Source of the DNA: Oleiharenicola sp.
Lineage (GTDB): Bacteria > Verrucomicrobiota > Verrucomicrobiia > Opitutales > Opitutaceae
Direction: 5' to 3'
Length of the DNA: 46,561 bases
NCBI GenBank assembly: GCA_025363455.1
Contig: JANYDW010000014.1
Coordinates: forward strand, 1 to 46,561
Under the pieces are notes generated by a model that searched no databases, had not been told where the DNA came from, and saw only the letters and a list, made by a program, of their open reading frames with translations. Below, in pieces: positions 1 to 9,096 of this stretch (within the stretch, counting starts at the first letter, position 1; every line of letters starts with the position of its first letter). A program made the translations under genes and the position numbers.

Positions 1-75
1 GTGCTGCTCGGGGATCATCGTCTCAACGTTGATCAGGCTGACGAAACAGGGCTGGTTCGGAAGTTGGCCACGCAT
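1..75 (-). CDS. IS transposase, N-terminal 25 codons (cut by window edge)
   Basis: The minus strand reads an ATG at 75-73 followed by 25 open codons to the window edge. The peptide begins MRGQLPNQPCF and continues with a VSLINVETMIPEQH-like stretch. This is the usual start of DDE transposases of the IS1182/IS5-like type, which open with MRG, then a 'FS.v.lE.rIP..HPLR' motif. Only the start is visible, so catalytic residues cannot be checked. The gene points out of the window, and its leader runs to the IS end near 143. Another DDE family with the same N-terminal motif is possible. The call rests on motif recall from a short peptide, so confidence is moderate. Confidence 0.65.
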   Translation of the reverse strand, partial: MRGQLPNQPCFVSLINVETMIPEQH

Positions 76-143
76 GTTGCCTGCTTCGACGCAGCTCCAC
101 CGCCAATGTTCAAACTGTGACAGACTTTTTCAGCAGCCTGCTA
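1..143. mobile_element. Insertion sequence, one end
   Basis: A transposase start (minus strand, 75 to 1) is followed outward by about 68 bases of leader. These end in GACTTTTTCAGCAGCCTGCT (123-142), whose reverse complement AGCAGGCTGCTGAAAAAGTC resembles terminal repeats of several IS families. The receptor coding sequence starts right after it. The exact end and any target duplication cannot be fixed because the other end is outside the window. Confidence 0.6.
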
Positions 144-575
144 ATGGCCTCGTTCTCGGCCTTTAAAGCCAAGTCGATCCTCGGGCCGGCCGCCGCCACC
201 TTCATCCAGCCTTACACGAACACGATCATTTCGGGTTCAATTCCGGTGAACAACATTTCGGAGAAAAGCTGGAGTTTCATCGGCCTCTATCGCTTCACCG
301 AGGGACCGCTCAACAAGTTGAATCTCAGCCTGGGCGCGAACACCCTCGGCAAACGCGCGATCACGGACAACGGCAACCAGGTTTGGTTTGGCTACGTCCC
401 CGGTCGCACCATCCTCAACCTGAACGCGACGTACCGCTACGACGCTCATTGGACCTTCGGGCTGAACATCGACAATCTACTGAACAAGAAGTATATTTAC
501 TCCGTACGCAGCGTGAACGTCATCGTCCCCGGTCCAGACATCAACGCCAAGTTCAGCGTGGAGTACACGTTCTAG
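144..575 (+). pseudogene. TonB-dependent receptor, C-terminal fragment cut by the IS
   Basis: The open frame up to the TAG at 573-575 encodes the last strands of a TonB-dependent outer-membrane receptor. Visible marks are a strand pattern with alternating hydrophobic residues, the LNATYRYDAHWTFGLNIDNL segment (the usual 'l.v.NlfnkkY' block near the end of such barrels), NKKYIY, and a terminal FSVEYTF ending in Phe, the BAM recognition signature. About 140 residues remain of a family that normally has 700-1100. The open frame nominally begins at a GTG at 117, but residues before about 144 come from the IS end. The plug and most of the barrel are missing, so the fragment should be non-functional. 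It lies upstream of a symporter operon and may once have been its outer-membrane partner; that is inference. Confidence 0.7.
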
Positions 576-625
576 TCCGAACCTTTCTCGTACACTCGTG
601 TGTGTCACCCTCCTAGGTCCTGCAG

Positions 626-645
626 CCCGGCGCGAAAGCGCCGGG
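626..645 (+). terminator. Hairpin after the receptor fragment, possible terminator
   Basis: CCCGGCGC, loop GAAA, GCGCCGGG: a perfect 8-bp stem with a GNRA tetraloop about 50 bases past the receptor stop. There is no T-tract, so it is a weak or Rho-assisted terminator at best. The rest of 576-894 is GC-rich, with a second imperfect palindrome near 650-672, and I see no gene in it. Confidence 0.4.
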
Positions 646-894
646 TCCCCGCGCCCCGCGGCGCGGGCGCCCGAAACGGCCGGCCTGGGTGCGAGGTATC
701 CCGGCTAAGCCACCCGCCTGCCCAGCGCTAGCCTGCTGTTCGTCGCCCTGGTGTCAGCCCCCCGGCGACAGAAGCGGAGCTGTGTGCACCCATCGCGGCC
801 ACCCGCCGCATATTTCCAACTCCCGCCAGCCCAACCGCCGCCGACCCAATGGCCGCACCGCCCACGACCTTTTCAGACACTCCACCCCAAGCGA

Positions 895-2463
895 ATGAAC
901 CCAACCCTTGCTGCCAGCTCTGCCCCGCACTCGCTCACCGGTCCCGACTACCTGTGTTTGGCCTGCTATTTCGCCGTCAATCTCGCCATCGGTTGGTGGT
1001 GCCGGCAGCGCAGCCGGCGCAGCGCCACGAGTTTCTTTCTCGGCAGCGGCCGGGTCGTCTGGTGGGCGGCAGCCGTGAGCTTCTTCGCCACGAGCGTGAG
1101 CAGTATCAGTTTCATGGCGCTGCCGGCCAAATCGTTCCAGGGCGACTGGCTTGCCATCGGCTCCGCGCCGGCGCAATCCTGCGCGGGAATTGTCACCGGG
1201 TTCGTCTTCGTCGGGATATTTCGCCGTCTCAACCTGACCACCGTCTTCGACTATCTGGAGCGGCGTTTCGACCGGCGGGTGCGGTATTTTGGCGCGGGTC
1301 TCGCGATTCTCCTCAAGGTCGTTGGCCGTATGAGCATCGTCATGCTGCTGCCCGCTCTCGCGCTGGCCACGGTCACTGGCCTCAATGTTTATCTGAGCAT
1401 CCTGCTCATGGGCGTGATCACGACGATCTACGCCATGGAAGGGGGATTTGAAGCCGTGGTTTGGACCGATGTGCTGCAAAGCGTCGTAATGGTCGGCGGG
1501 GTGACAATCGCCCTCCGCCACATCGCCGCCGGCGTGCCCGGCGGTTTCGGCGGCATCGTCGATACCGCGTCCGCCGCCGGCAAATTCCACGCCGTGTCCT
1601 GGGACTTCGATGTGACGAAACCGACCGTCTGGGTTTTCCTGGGCATGTTTCTCGCGACGCTCTTTTTCCAGATCAGCGACCAGCCGCTCATGCAGCGGAT
1701 GCTCGCGACCGCCGATGAACGGGACGCGAAGCGCACCGTCACGATCGGCAACCTCATCGGGCTGCTCAGCGGCTTCGTGTTTTTCTTCGTGGGCACCGCT
1801 CTCTGGACCTTCTATCGTGCGCATCCCGAGCGGCTCGCACCCACGCTCCCGGGCGACGCGATTTTCCCCTATTTTATCGTCAACGAGCTGCCCCACGGCG
1901 TCGTCGGCCTCATCATCGCCGGGCTTTTCGCCGCCGCGATGGGCGCGCTCTCGAGCATGCTGAACAGCAGCGCGACGGTGATCGTCAGCGATTTCTACGA
2001 CACACTGTGTCCCGGCCGATCCGTCGCCGCGCGCACCCGGCTCGCGTGGTGGGTCACGCTGGCCTGCGGTCTCGCGGCCACGGGCATGGCGTTGTTTCTC
2101 GCGTGGCGCAACGTGCCGTCGCTATGGGATGAATTCCTGCGACTCGCCGCGCTGCTGGGCGGCGGATTTCCCGGCGTGTTTGCGCTCGGCCTGCTCACGC
2201 GCCGCGCGAACGGCCCGGGCGTCTTCGTCGGAGCCGTCGTCAGCATCGTGTTCACCTGGTGGGTCCAAACGTTCACCGCGACTTCCGTCTTCTTCCACAC
2301 CTTTCTCGCGATTGCGTGCACGATGCTGGTCGGCTACGTGGCCAGCTGGTTGTTCGCGACCCGCGGAGACGCGAAAAGCCTGCGTGGCCTCACCGTCTGG
2401 GACTTTGCGCCCGCCTCGCCGCCGCCCCGGGCGGCCCCGGCACCCGTCACCCCCTCTTCATGA
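895..2463 (+). CDS. Sodium:solute symporter (SSS family)
   Basis: Inner-membrane secondary transporter expected to import a sugar, polyol or similar solute with Na+. The 522-residue product has about 13 hydrophobic segments, and the SSS signature around EGGFEAVVWTDVLQS lies at residues 182-196. The early YFAVNLAIGWW segment and the SFFATSVSSISFMALPA block (62-78) are typical of helices 1 and 2 in this LeuT-fold family. I chose the ATG at 895 because the product then begins about 15 residues before the first helix. The open frame extends back to 751, but that stretch is proline/arginine-rich and unlike any transporter N-terminus. The stop TGA overlaps the ATG of the next gene, so this is the first gene of the glycerol/oxidoreductase operon. 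The substrate cannot be read from the sequence; a sugar or glycerol glycoside is inferred from neighbours. Confidence 0.88.
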   Translation: MNPTLAASSAPHSLTGPDYLCLACYFAVNLAIGWWCRQRSRRSATSFFLGSGRVVWWAAAVSFFATSVSSISFMALPAKSFQGDWLAIGSAPAQSCAGIVTGFVFVGIFRRLNLTTVFDYLERRFDRRVRYFGAGLAILLKVVGRMSIVMLLPALALATVTGLNVYLSILLMGVITTIYAMEGGFEAVVWTDVLQSVVMVGGVTIALRHIAAGVPGGFGGIVDTASAAGKFHAVSWDFDVTKPTVWVFLGMFLATLFFQISDQPLMQRMLATADERDAKRTVTIGNLIGLLSGFVFFFVGTALWTFYRAHPERLAPTLPGDAIFPYFIVNELPHGVVGLIIAGLFAAAMGALSSMLNSSATVIVSDFYDTLCPGRSVAARTRLAWWVTLACGLAATGMALFLAWRNVPSLWDEFLRLAALLGGGFPGVFALGLLTRRANGPGVFVGAVVSIVFTWWVQTFTATSVFFHTFLAIACTMLVGYVASWLFATRGDAKSLRGLTVWDFAPASPPPRAAPAPVTPSS

Positions 2464-3542
2464 ATGCTCGCTACGATGGCATGACCTACGCACCCCGGGG
2501 AAAGCCCCGCCCGGTGGTGAAACCCGGTGAATTCGCCTTTGCGGCGGTGCATCTCGATCACGGCCATATCTACGGCCAGTGCAACGGGCTCATCGAGGCC
2601 GGGGCCCAGCTCAAGTGGGTCTACGATCCCGATCCGCAGCGCGTCGCGACTTTCCAGGGGAAATATCCGCAGGTCCGCGTGGCCCGCACGCTGGACGAGG
2701 TGCTGTCCGATCCGGAGGTGAAACTCATCGCCGCGGCGGCGATTCCTTCCGCTCGCGGTCCGCTCGGCTGCCGGGTGATGCGCGCCGGCAAGGATTATTT
2801 CACAGACAAAACGCCTTTCACCACCCTGGCCCAGCTCGCCGAGGCCCGCACCGTGGTCGCGGCGACCGGGCGGAAATACCTGGTTTACTACTGCGAACGG
2901 CTCCACGTGGAGAGCGCGATCGTCGCCGGCGACCTCGTGCAGGGCGGTGCCATCGGTCGCGTGCTCCAGGTCATGTGCATTGCGCCCCACCGGCTGAGCA
3001 AAGCCAGCCGGCCGGCCTGGTTTTTCGAGCGGGCGCATTACGGTGGCATCCTCTGCGACATCGGCAGCCACCAGATCGAACAGTTTCTTTTCTACACGCA
3101 ATCCCGCGATGCCACGGTGCTCTCCGCTGCCGTCGCCAACTACGCCAATCCCGATAAACCGGAACTCGAGGACTTCGGCGAGGCGTCCCTCGTGGGCGAC
3201 CGCGGCGCGAGCGGCTACTTGCGGGTGGACTGGTTCACGCCCGACGGGCTGCCCACCTGGGGCGACGGCCGGACGATCATCCTCGGCACCGAGGGCACCG
3301 TCGAGCTGCGCAAATATATCGACGTCGCGCGCGACGACCGCGGCGATCACGTCTTCATCGTCGACGCAAAAGGAGTCCGCCATCTCAACGTCGCGGGGAC
3401 CGTCGGCTTTCCTTTCTTCGGCCAGCTCGTGCTCGATTGTCTGGCCCGGACGGAGGACGCCATGACCCAGGCCCACGCCTTCAAGGCCGCCGAGCTTTGC
3501 CTGCACGCGCAAGCGGTCGCCCGGCGAATCAAAACTGATTGA
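2460..3542 (+). CDS. Gfo/Idh/MocA family oxidoreductase (1)
   Basis: Probable NAD(P)-dependent sugar or cyclitol dehydrogenase of 360 residues. It has an N-terminal Rossmann half (FAAVHLDHGHIYGQCNGLIEAG, where the first strand runs into a His-rich loop) and a C-terminal alpha/beta half. The family's EKP motif appears here as DKTP in YFTDKTPF, and the catalytic-site block is GGILCDIGSHQIEQF. I chose the ATG at 2460 because it overlaps the symporter stop (ATGA) and gives a normal family length; the frame is open back to 2259 inside the symporter gene. The DKTP variant and 'D.GSHQ' block mark a subfamily separate from the two other members in this operon, so the three are not recent duplicates. 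Substrate unknown. Confidence 0.85.
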   Translation: MNARYDGMTYAPRGKPRPVVKPGEFAFAAVHLDHGHIYGQCNGLIEAGAQLKWVYDPDPQRVATFQGKYPQVRVARTLDEVLSDPEVKLIAAAAIPSARGPLGCRVMRAGKDYFTDKTPFTTLAQLAEARTVVAATGRKYLVYYCERLHVESAIVAGDLVQGGAIGRVLQVMCIAPHRLSKASRPAWFFERAHYGGILCDIGSHQIEQFLFYTQSRDATVLSAAVANYANPDKPELEDFGEASLVGDRGASGYLRVDWFTPDGLPTWGDGRTIILGTEGTVELRKYIDVARDDRGDHVFIVDAKGVRHLNVAGTVGFPFFGQLVLDCLARTEDAMTQAHAFKAAELCLHAQAVARRIKTD

Positions 3543-3546
3543 TCTT

Positions 3547-4665
3547 ATGAAACACGTCCGTCTCGGCATTATCGGTCTCGGCGTCATGGGGCAGGTCCAT
3601 GCGCGCAATATTCTCGAGGGCAAGGTTCCCCGGCTGCGTCTCGCGGCCGTGGCGGACAGCGATCCGGCCCGCCTCGCCAAATACGCGCCCCTCCCGGGCT
3701 TCACCTCCGCCCGGGAGCTGATCGCTTCCGGCCTGGTCGACGCGGTGCTCATTGCGACCCCCCACTATCACCACACGGATACCGGGATTGCCGCGCTGAG
3801 TGCGGGACTGCACCTGCTCGTCGAGAAGCCGATTTCGGTGCAGCGGGCCGATTGTGAGCGACTGATGGCGGCGCACACGGATCGCCGCCTCGTCTTCGCG
3901 GCGATGTTCAACCAGCGCTCCGATCCGCTTTACCGCAAACTCCGCGACTTGGTGCACGGCGGCGGGCTGGGGAAAATACACCGCGTGCAATGGACGGTCA
4001 CCGACTGGTTTCGCCCCCAGGTCTATTATTCGCTCAGCGCGTGGCGGGCAACCTGGGCGGGCGAGGGTGGGGGCGTCCTGCTCAACCAATGTCCGCACAA
4101 TCTCGATCTGTTTTCCTGGATCTTCGGTCAGCCGCAGCGGGTGCGGGGATTTTGCGGATTCGGCCGCTACCACGACATCGAGGTGGAAGATGACGTGACG
4201 GCATTTTTCGAGCTCGCGGACGGCGCCACGGCGACCTTCATCGCCTCGACCGGCGAAGCGCCCGGCACGAACCGGCTCGAAGTCGTGGCCGAGAACGGTC
4301 GGGTCGTCGCCGAGGACCGCACGCTTCGTTTCACCCAGAATCGGGTGCCGACCGCGAAATTCAGTCGGACGACGAAAGCCCCGTTCTCCCTGCCACCGAC
4401 GCGCGAGCGGGTTTTCGCTTTCAAGGATACCGGCCTGCAGCACGTGGCCGTTCTGCGCAATTTCGCCGATGCCATCCTGCGCGACGCGCCGTTGATCGCG
4501 CCCGCGGCGGAAGGCATTCGGTCGGTTGAGTTGGCCAACGGCATCCTGCTCTCGAGTTGGACGAACAAGCCCGTCCAACTCCCTCTGGATTCCGCCCTCT
4601 ACGCGCGCTGGTTGAAGCGCAAAATCGCGGCGTCGCCGCGCACCAGGCGCCTCGTCGCCCGATGA
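3547..4665 (+). CDS. Gfo/Idh/MocA family oxidoreductase (2)
   Basis: A 372-residue NAD(P)-dependent oxidoreductase. The Rossmann glycine motif GLGVMGQVHARN is near residues 10-21, the EKP lysine is in LVEKPIS (about residue 97), and the substrate-site block is GGGVLLNQCPHNLDLFSWIF, with the NQ.pHNLD signature of this family. The gene starts four bases after the previous stop, so the two are translationally linked. Family members oxidise one hydroxyl of a sugar or inositol to a ketone, or reduce it back. Two different members side by side would allow one to oxidise and one to re-reduce an intermediate; that is inference. The product is complete and of normal length. Confidence 0.88.
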   Translation: MKHVRLGIIGLGVMGQVHARNILEGKVPRLRLAAVADSDPARLAKYAPLPGFTSARELIASGLVDAVLIATPHYHHTDTGIAALSAGLHLLVEKPISVQRADCERLMAAHTDRRLVFAAMFNQRSDPLYRKLRDLVHGGGLGKIHRVQWTVTDWFRPQVYYSLSAWRATWAGEGGGVLLNQCPHNLDLFSWIFGQPQRVRGFCGFGRYHDIEVEDDVTAFFELADGATATFIASTGEAPGTNRLEVVAENGRVVAEDRTLRFTQNRVPTAKFSRTTKAPFSLPPTRERVFAFKDTGLQHVAVLRNFADAILRDAPLIAPAAEGIRSVELANGILLSSWTNKPVQLPLDSALYARWLKRKIAASPRTRRLVAR

Positions 4666-4723
4666 GGAAATGAAGCCAGGAATGCCTTCAGATTAACGGT
4701 TCAAAATCCCCCGTCTTTCGTTG

Positions 4724-6208
4724 ATGAAACACCTCCTCGCCATCGATCAGGGCACGACCAGCTCCCGGGCCATCGTCTTCGGCGAAACCGGCACGCTCGT
4801 CGCATCCGCCCAGCGGGAATTCCGGCAGTATTTTCCGCAGCCGGGCTGGGTCGAACACGACGCCGAGGAGATCTGGGCCACGCAGGCCGCGACGATCAGC
4901 GACGTCCTCGCGAAAGCCGGACTGCGACCGGCGGACCTGGCCGCCGTCGGCATCACCAACCAGCGCGAAACCACGCTCGTCTGGGATCGCCGCACCGGGC
5001 GGCCGATCGCGCCCGCCATCGTGTGGCAGGACCGGCGCACCGCGGAGTTCTGCGAAGAGTTGCGCGCCGCCGGACACGAGGCGTTTATCACGGGGAAAAC
5101 CGGACTCGTCATCGACGCTTATTTTTCCGCAAGCAAGCTTTGCTGGTTGCTCGACCACGTGCCCGGGGCGCGGGCCCGGGCCGTGCGCGGCGAGCTGGCT
5201 TTTGGCACAATCGATTCGTGGCTCGCGTGGAAACTCACCGGCGGCACCTTGCATGTAACCGACGCTTCCAACGCGTCGCGCACGATGCTCGTGGATATTG
5301 CCAACGGCCAATGGGACGACGAACTGCTCGCCCTTTTCAACGTGCCCCGCGCGCTGCTGCCCGCGATCCGTGACTCCAGCGAAGTCTATGCGCTGGCCAG
5401 CGACGTGGTGCCGGGGGTGCCGATAGCCGGTATCGCGGGCGACCAGCAAGCCGCCCTCTTCGGCCAGGGCTGTTTGCAGCCGGGGATGGCAAAAAACACC
5501 TATGGCACCGGCTGCTTTATGCTCATGCATACGGGCACGGCCCGCGTGCATTCGCGGCAGCGGCTGCTCAGCACGATCGCCTGGCGGATCGGCGGCCGTC
5601 TGGAATATGCGCTGGAAGGCAGCGTTTTCGTCGCCGGCGCCGCGATCCAATATTTGCGCGATGGCCTCGGACTGATCCGCCACGCGTCTGAAATCGAATC
5701 GCTCGCCACCTCCGTAACCGACACCGGCGGCGTTCAATTTGTCCCCGCGTTTGTCGGCCTTGGGGCGCCTTATTGGGATCCACACGTGCGCGGCGCTATC
5801 CTCGGCCTCACCCGTGGCACGAGCGCCGCGCATATAGCCCGCGCCGCCGTCGAGGCCATTGCCCAACAAGTCACCGACGTGCTGGAGGCGATGCAGGCCG
5901 ACACCGGCCTGGACTTGAAGGAGCTGCGCGTGGACGGCGGCGCCGCGGTCAACAATCTCCTCATGCAGTTTCAGGCGGACCTGCTTGATCGGCCCGTCGT
6001 GCGTCCCCGGGCGCTCGAAGCGACGGCCCTCGGCGCCGCCGGTCTCGCCGGACTGGCCGTCGGGGTGTATCGATCGACGACCGACATGGGTGCGCGCTGG
6101 GCGGAAGAGCGCCGTTTCACCCCCGGGATGGCGGGTTCAAAACGGCAAAATCACCGGGACGACTGGCGTCGGGCGATCCGCTGCGCCCGCGCCTGGGCCA
6201 CGCCATGA
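4724..6208 (+). CDS. glpK: Glycerol kinase
   Basis: Phosphorylates glycerol with ATP to sn-glycerol 3-phosphate in the cytoplasm. The 494-residue product has the FGGY-kinase opening [15 protein letters not shown] (residues 4-18), the glycerol-binding NQRETT and the catalytic-aspartate block [13 protein letters not shown]. It also has the NTYGTGCF adenine-site motif and a late WAEERRFTP segment, all as in GlpK. I chose the ATG at 4724; a TTG three bases earlier (4721) would add one residue. It follows oxidoreductase 2 by 58 bases, and its stop overlaps the glpD start (ATGA). No glpF-type glycerol channel is visible in the window, which fits glycerol being released inside the cell from a larger imported compound. 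Confidence 0.95.
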   Translation: MKHLLAIDQGTTSSRAIVFGETGTLVASAQREFRQYFPQPGWVEHDAEEIWATQAATISDVLAKAGLRPADLAAVGITNQRETTLVWDRRTGRPIAPAIVWQDRRTAEFCEELRAAGHEAFITGKTGLVIDAYFSASKLCWLLDHVPGARARAVRGELAFGTIDSWLAWKLTGGTLHVTDASNASRTMLVDIANGQWDDELLALFNVPRALLPAIRDSSEVYALASDVVPGVPIAGIAGDQQAALFGQGCLQPGMAKNTYGTGCFMLMHTGTARVHSRQRLLSTIAWRIGGRLEYALEGSVFVAGAAIQYLRDGLGLIRHASEIESLATSVTDTGGVQFVPAFVGLGAPYWDPHVRGAILGLTRGTSAAHIARAAVEAIAQQVTDVLEAMQADTGLDLKELRVDGGAAVNNLLMQFQADLLDRPVVRPRALEATALGAAGLAGLAVGVYRSTTDMGARWAEERRFTPGMAGSKRQNHRDDWRRAIRCARAWATP

Positions 6209-7812
6209 ACCGCGATAACGCCATCCAACGCCTGGGTTCGGCCGATGAACCCTGGGACCTGCTGGTAATCGGCGGAGGCGCCACCGGCTTCGGTGCCGCG
6301 GTGGATGCCGCGGCGCGTGGCTACCGCACGGTGCTGGTCGAGCAAGGCGATTTCGCCAAGGGCACCTCCAGCCGCAGCACGAAGCTCGCGCACGGCGGCG
6401 TCCGCTACCTGCGCAGCGGAGAGTTTGGCCTCGTCCGCGGCGCTCTGCGCGAGCGGGGCCTGATGGCCCGCAACGCGCCGCACTTGGTGAGTCGTCGTGG
6501 CTTCGTCATTCCGATCTATCGCTGGCTCGACCTGCCGCTCTACGGCCTCGGCCTCAAAGTCTACGAATGGCTCTCGGGGCGGTTGAGCTTCGGCGCTTCG
6601 CGGGTCCTCTCGGTCGCGGAGACGCGCCGACTGCTGCCCACGGTGAAGTCCGCCGGGCTGCGCGGGGGCGTCCTGTATTTCGACGGCCAGTTCGATGATG
6701 CCCGGCTGGCGTTGGCGCTCGCCCGTACCGCCGAGGCGAAAGGCGCCGTCGTGGTCAACTACGCGCGCGTGGAACGTCTGCTGAAGACCGACGGCCGGCT
6801 AGCCGGAGCGGTGGTCGTCGACCAGGAAACCGGGCGGCCGCTGACGGTGAAAGCCCGCGCGGTGTTGAATGCCACGGGCATATTCACCGACGAAATTCGC
6901 CGGCTCGATGACCCGGCGATCGACCCGATGCTGGCGTTCAGCTCAGGAGTTCATCTGACCCTCGACCGCAGTTTTCTGCCTGGTGACGAGGCGCTCATGA
7001 TTCCGCAAACGAACGATGGTCGCGTGCTCTTCGCCGTGCCGTGGCAGGATCACGTGATTATCGGAACAACAGACGAGCCGCGAACCACGGCGGAACTCGA
7101 ACCGCGCCCGCTCGAATCGGAAGTAAGGTTTCTGCTCGAACACGCGAACGACTATCTGACGAAGTCGGTTTCCCGCGCCGACGTGCTCAGCGTGTCTACC
7201 GGGTTGCGCCCGCTGGTGCGCAAGGGAAATACCGCCGCGACCGCCACCTTGTCGCGCGACCACGTGATCGCGGTTTCCTCCGCCGGACTGGTGACCATTA
7301 CCGGCGGCAAATGGACGAGTTACCGCAAAATGGCCGAGGATGCCGTCACCCGCGCCGCCGAGGTCGGCGGACTGACGCCGCGCGCGGCCGCCACCGAAGC
7401 GCTCGGGCTCCACGGGGCCGGCCGGCCCGGTGAGTCCGTCCCCACGGGACGTTTCGCCCAGTACGGCAGTGATGCCGCCGCGATCGAAAGGATGATCGCG
7501 CATGAGCCGGCGCTCGGCCGCGCGCTGCATCCGCGTCTTCCGATTTGCCCGGCCGAAGTCCGCTGGGCCGCACGCCACGAGATGGCGCGCACGGTGGAAG
7601 ACGTGCTGTCCCGCCGCACTCGCGTGCTTTTGCTCGACGCCCGCGCGGCCCGGGAAGTGGCGCCAGCCATTGCCGATCTGCTCGCCCGCGAACTCGGCCG
7701 CGACCCCGCGTGGATCGCGACCCAACTCTCGGATTTCACGGCCCTCGCGCGCCATCATCTCCCCGATGAAACCCCATACCCGCCCGAGGCGGGCGCCGCG
7801 CGGGTCGCCTGA
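6205..7812 (+). CDS. glpD: Glycerol-3-phosphate dehydrogenase, FAD-dependent
   Basis: Oxidises glycerol 3-phosphate to dihydroxyacetone phosphate and passes electrons to the quinone pool at the inner membrane. The 535-residue product has the FAD-binding segment [18 protein letters not shown] (from about residue 19). The GlpD block [17 protein letters not shown], the late [15 protein letters not shown] motif and a C-terminal DAO_C helical domain (about 400-520) follow. The four-base overlap with glpK points to translational coupling and a shared role: together they convert glycerol to a glycolytic triose. Length and motifs match the aerobic homodimeric enzyme; there is no sign of a GlpA/B/C arrangement. 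Confidence 0.94.
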   Translation: MNRDNAIQRLGSADEPWDLLVIGGGATGFGAAVDAAARGYRTVLVEQGDFAKGTSSRSTKLAHGGVRYLRSGEFGLVRGALRERGLMARNAPHLVSRRGFVIPIYRWLDLPLYGLGLKVYEWLSGRLSFGASRVLSVAETRRLLPTVKSAGLRGGVLYFDGQFDDARLALALARTAEAKGAVVVNYARVERLLKTDGRLAGAVVVDQETGRPLTVKARAVLNATGIFTDEIRRLDDPAIDPMLAFSSGVHLTLDRSFLPGDEALMIPQTNDGRVLFAVPWQDHVIIGTTDEPRTTAELEPRPLESEVRFLLEHANDYLTKSVSRADVLSVSTGLRPLVRKGNTAATATLSRDHVIAVSSAGLVTITGGKWTSYRKMAEDAVTRAAEVGGLTPRAAATEALGLHGAGRPGESVPTGRFAQYGSDAAAIERMIAHEPALGRALHPRLPICPAEVRWAARHEMARTVEDVLSRRTRVLLLDARAAREVAPAIADLLARELGRDPAWIATQLSDFTALARHHLPDETPYPPEAGAARVA

Positions 7813-7827
7813 GTTTCCTTTCACTCT

Positions 7828-8823
7828 ATGAAACAAATTTTGCGTGCGATCCATCTCGGAGTCGGGAACCGGGGCCAGTGGCCGTTGCGACTCGCCACAC
7901 CCGCAGCCGGATTTCAGCCGGTAGCGTTGGTCGATCCCGAGCCTAAAATGCTGGCCGCCGCGAGTGAGCTTTGTCCGGGAGTTCCGACCTACACCGATCT
8001 CGATGAAGCGCTGGAAAAAACCGCCGCCGAGGTGGCGATAGTCTGTTCGCCCACGCGTTTCCACGTAGCGCAGGGCAGCCGCTGCCTCGCGGCCGGGTTG
8101 CATCTGCTGGTCGAGAAAGGCATGGCGCCCAGTTTCGCCGAGGCGAAAAGGTTGGTTGCCGCCGCGGAGGCCGCCCGGCGCGCACTGTGCGTGGCCCAGA
8201 ACTATCGGTATCAGGCCATGGAACGGACGGTCGCGCGCATGATTGGCGACCCGGCGCATCCGCAGCACGCGGGCGCACCGTTTCTGATCGAGTATACGCA
8301 AAATCGCCAGCGGCCCCATCCGCGCACGCTGGACTACCCATTCGCCTCGGTGTGGGACATGAGCTGCCATCATTTCGATACGCTGCTGTCCTGGCTCGGC
8401 TTGGGATTCACCGAAGTCACGGCGCGCGCCTTCGGGCCGTCGTGGACCCGCTACACCCATCCGAACAATACCAGCATCCAGATCGCCCACGCTTCCGGCT
8501 GTGTGGTGCACTATCTTCATACGCATGACGCGGCGATCAACGAGGTCCGCATCCGGGTGCAAGCGGCGCGCGGCGCGATTCTCGTCGACGGCGACCGGGT
8601 GTTTTTCTGCCCGCGCGGGGACATCCAGCTCCAGCATGAGCCCCCCGTCCCCGTGCCCCTCGAACCGCAGGCGGGCGAAGCTGGCGTGCTGGCGGATTTT
8701 CACCGCCATTGCGTGCGCGGAGAACCGGTCGGAATTTCCGGCTCGGCGAACTTGAGCGTGATGGCGTTGTGCGACGCGACGTGCCGTTCCGTGGAAAGCC
8801 ACGGCCCGGTGAACATCGGTTGA
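7828..8823 (+). CDS. Gfo/Idh/MocA family oxidoreductase (3)
   Basis: A 331-residue member, shorter than the other two. The N-terminal strand and loop are AIHLGVGNRGQWPLR, with the EK.. lysine in LLVEKGMAPSF (the usual Pro after Lys is replaced by Gly). The substrate-site block is SVWDMSCHHFDTLLSWLG, with a 'D...HH.D' pattern. It starts 15 bases after glpD and ends the operon. The replaced EKP proline and the absence of the NQ.pH motif suggest different chemistry from oxidoreductase 2. Its place behind glpK/glpD ties it to the glycerol pathway; its substrate is unknown. Confidence 0.85.
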   Translation: MKQILRAIHLGVGNRGQWPLRLATPAAGFQPVALVDPEPKMLAAASELCPGVPTYTDLDEALEKTAAEVAIVCSPTRFHVAQGSRCLAAGLHLLVEKGMAPSFAEAKRLVAAAEAARRALCVAQNYRYQAMERTVARMIGDPAHPQHAGAPFLIEYTQNRQRPHPRTLDYPFASVWDMSCHHFDTLLSWLGLGFTEVTARAFGPSWTRYTHPNNTSIQIAHASGCVVHYLHTHDAAINEVRIRVQAARGAILVDGDRVFFCPRGDIQLQHEPPVPVPLEPQAGEAGVLADFHRHCVRGEPVGISGSANLSVMALCDATCRSVESHGPVNIG

Positions 8824-8998
8824 GCGTCCGCGCCTCCAGGGAAGTCCCGCTCGCTTGGTTTGAGGTGGAGCGCGCTGCTCCCAGTGCGCTTGCCTCGAGC
8901 CCCGTCACCGTGTTGGGACCTCCCAAGGCATGGGTCTCACACAAAGGACGCGAAGGGCGCGAAGTCAAAGGTGGTTGCCACGTCATTGAATGGATAGG

Positions 8999-9087
8999 GC
9001 GGTGAGTCCCTCCTGGCGGCCGCAGGCTTGGCGAAGGCTGCTCACCGCCGAGGTGCGTCGGCGCGGAGCGGAATCCGCGCCCTACCT
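8999..9087. repeat. Intergenic palindromic repeat, family C (copy 1)
   Basis: GCGGTGAG (8999-9006) pairs with CTCACCGC (9041-9048), and GCGCGGA (9061-9067) pairs with TCCGCGC (9074-9080), followed by CCTACC. The same blocks (TAGGGCGCGGA, TTCCGCGCC, GCGGTGA, CTCACCGC) recur in reversed order at 44796-44848. The rest of 8824-9096 holds no gene that I can support. Confidence 0.65.
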
Positions 9088-9096
9088 CCGGTATAC

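Noticed and set aside
754..1896. Long minus-strand open frame opposite the symporter
   Set aside because: Shadow of a GC-rich gene; low-complexity, charged product and no family resemblance. The same applies to the long antisense frames at 2334-3752, 3529-4578, 4688-5869, 6943-8802, 24627-26198 and 43241-44461.
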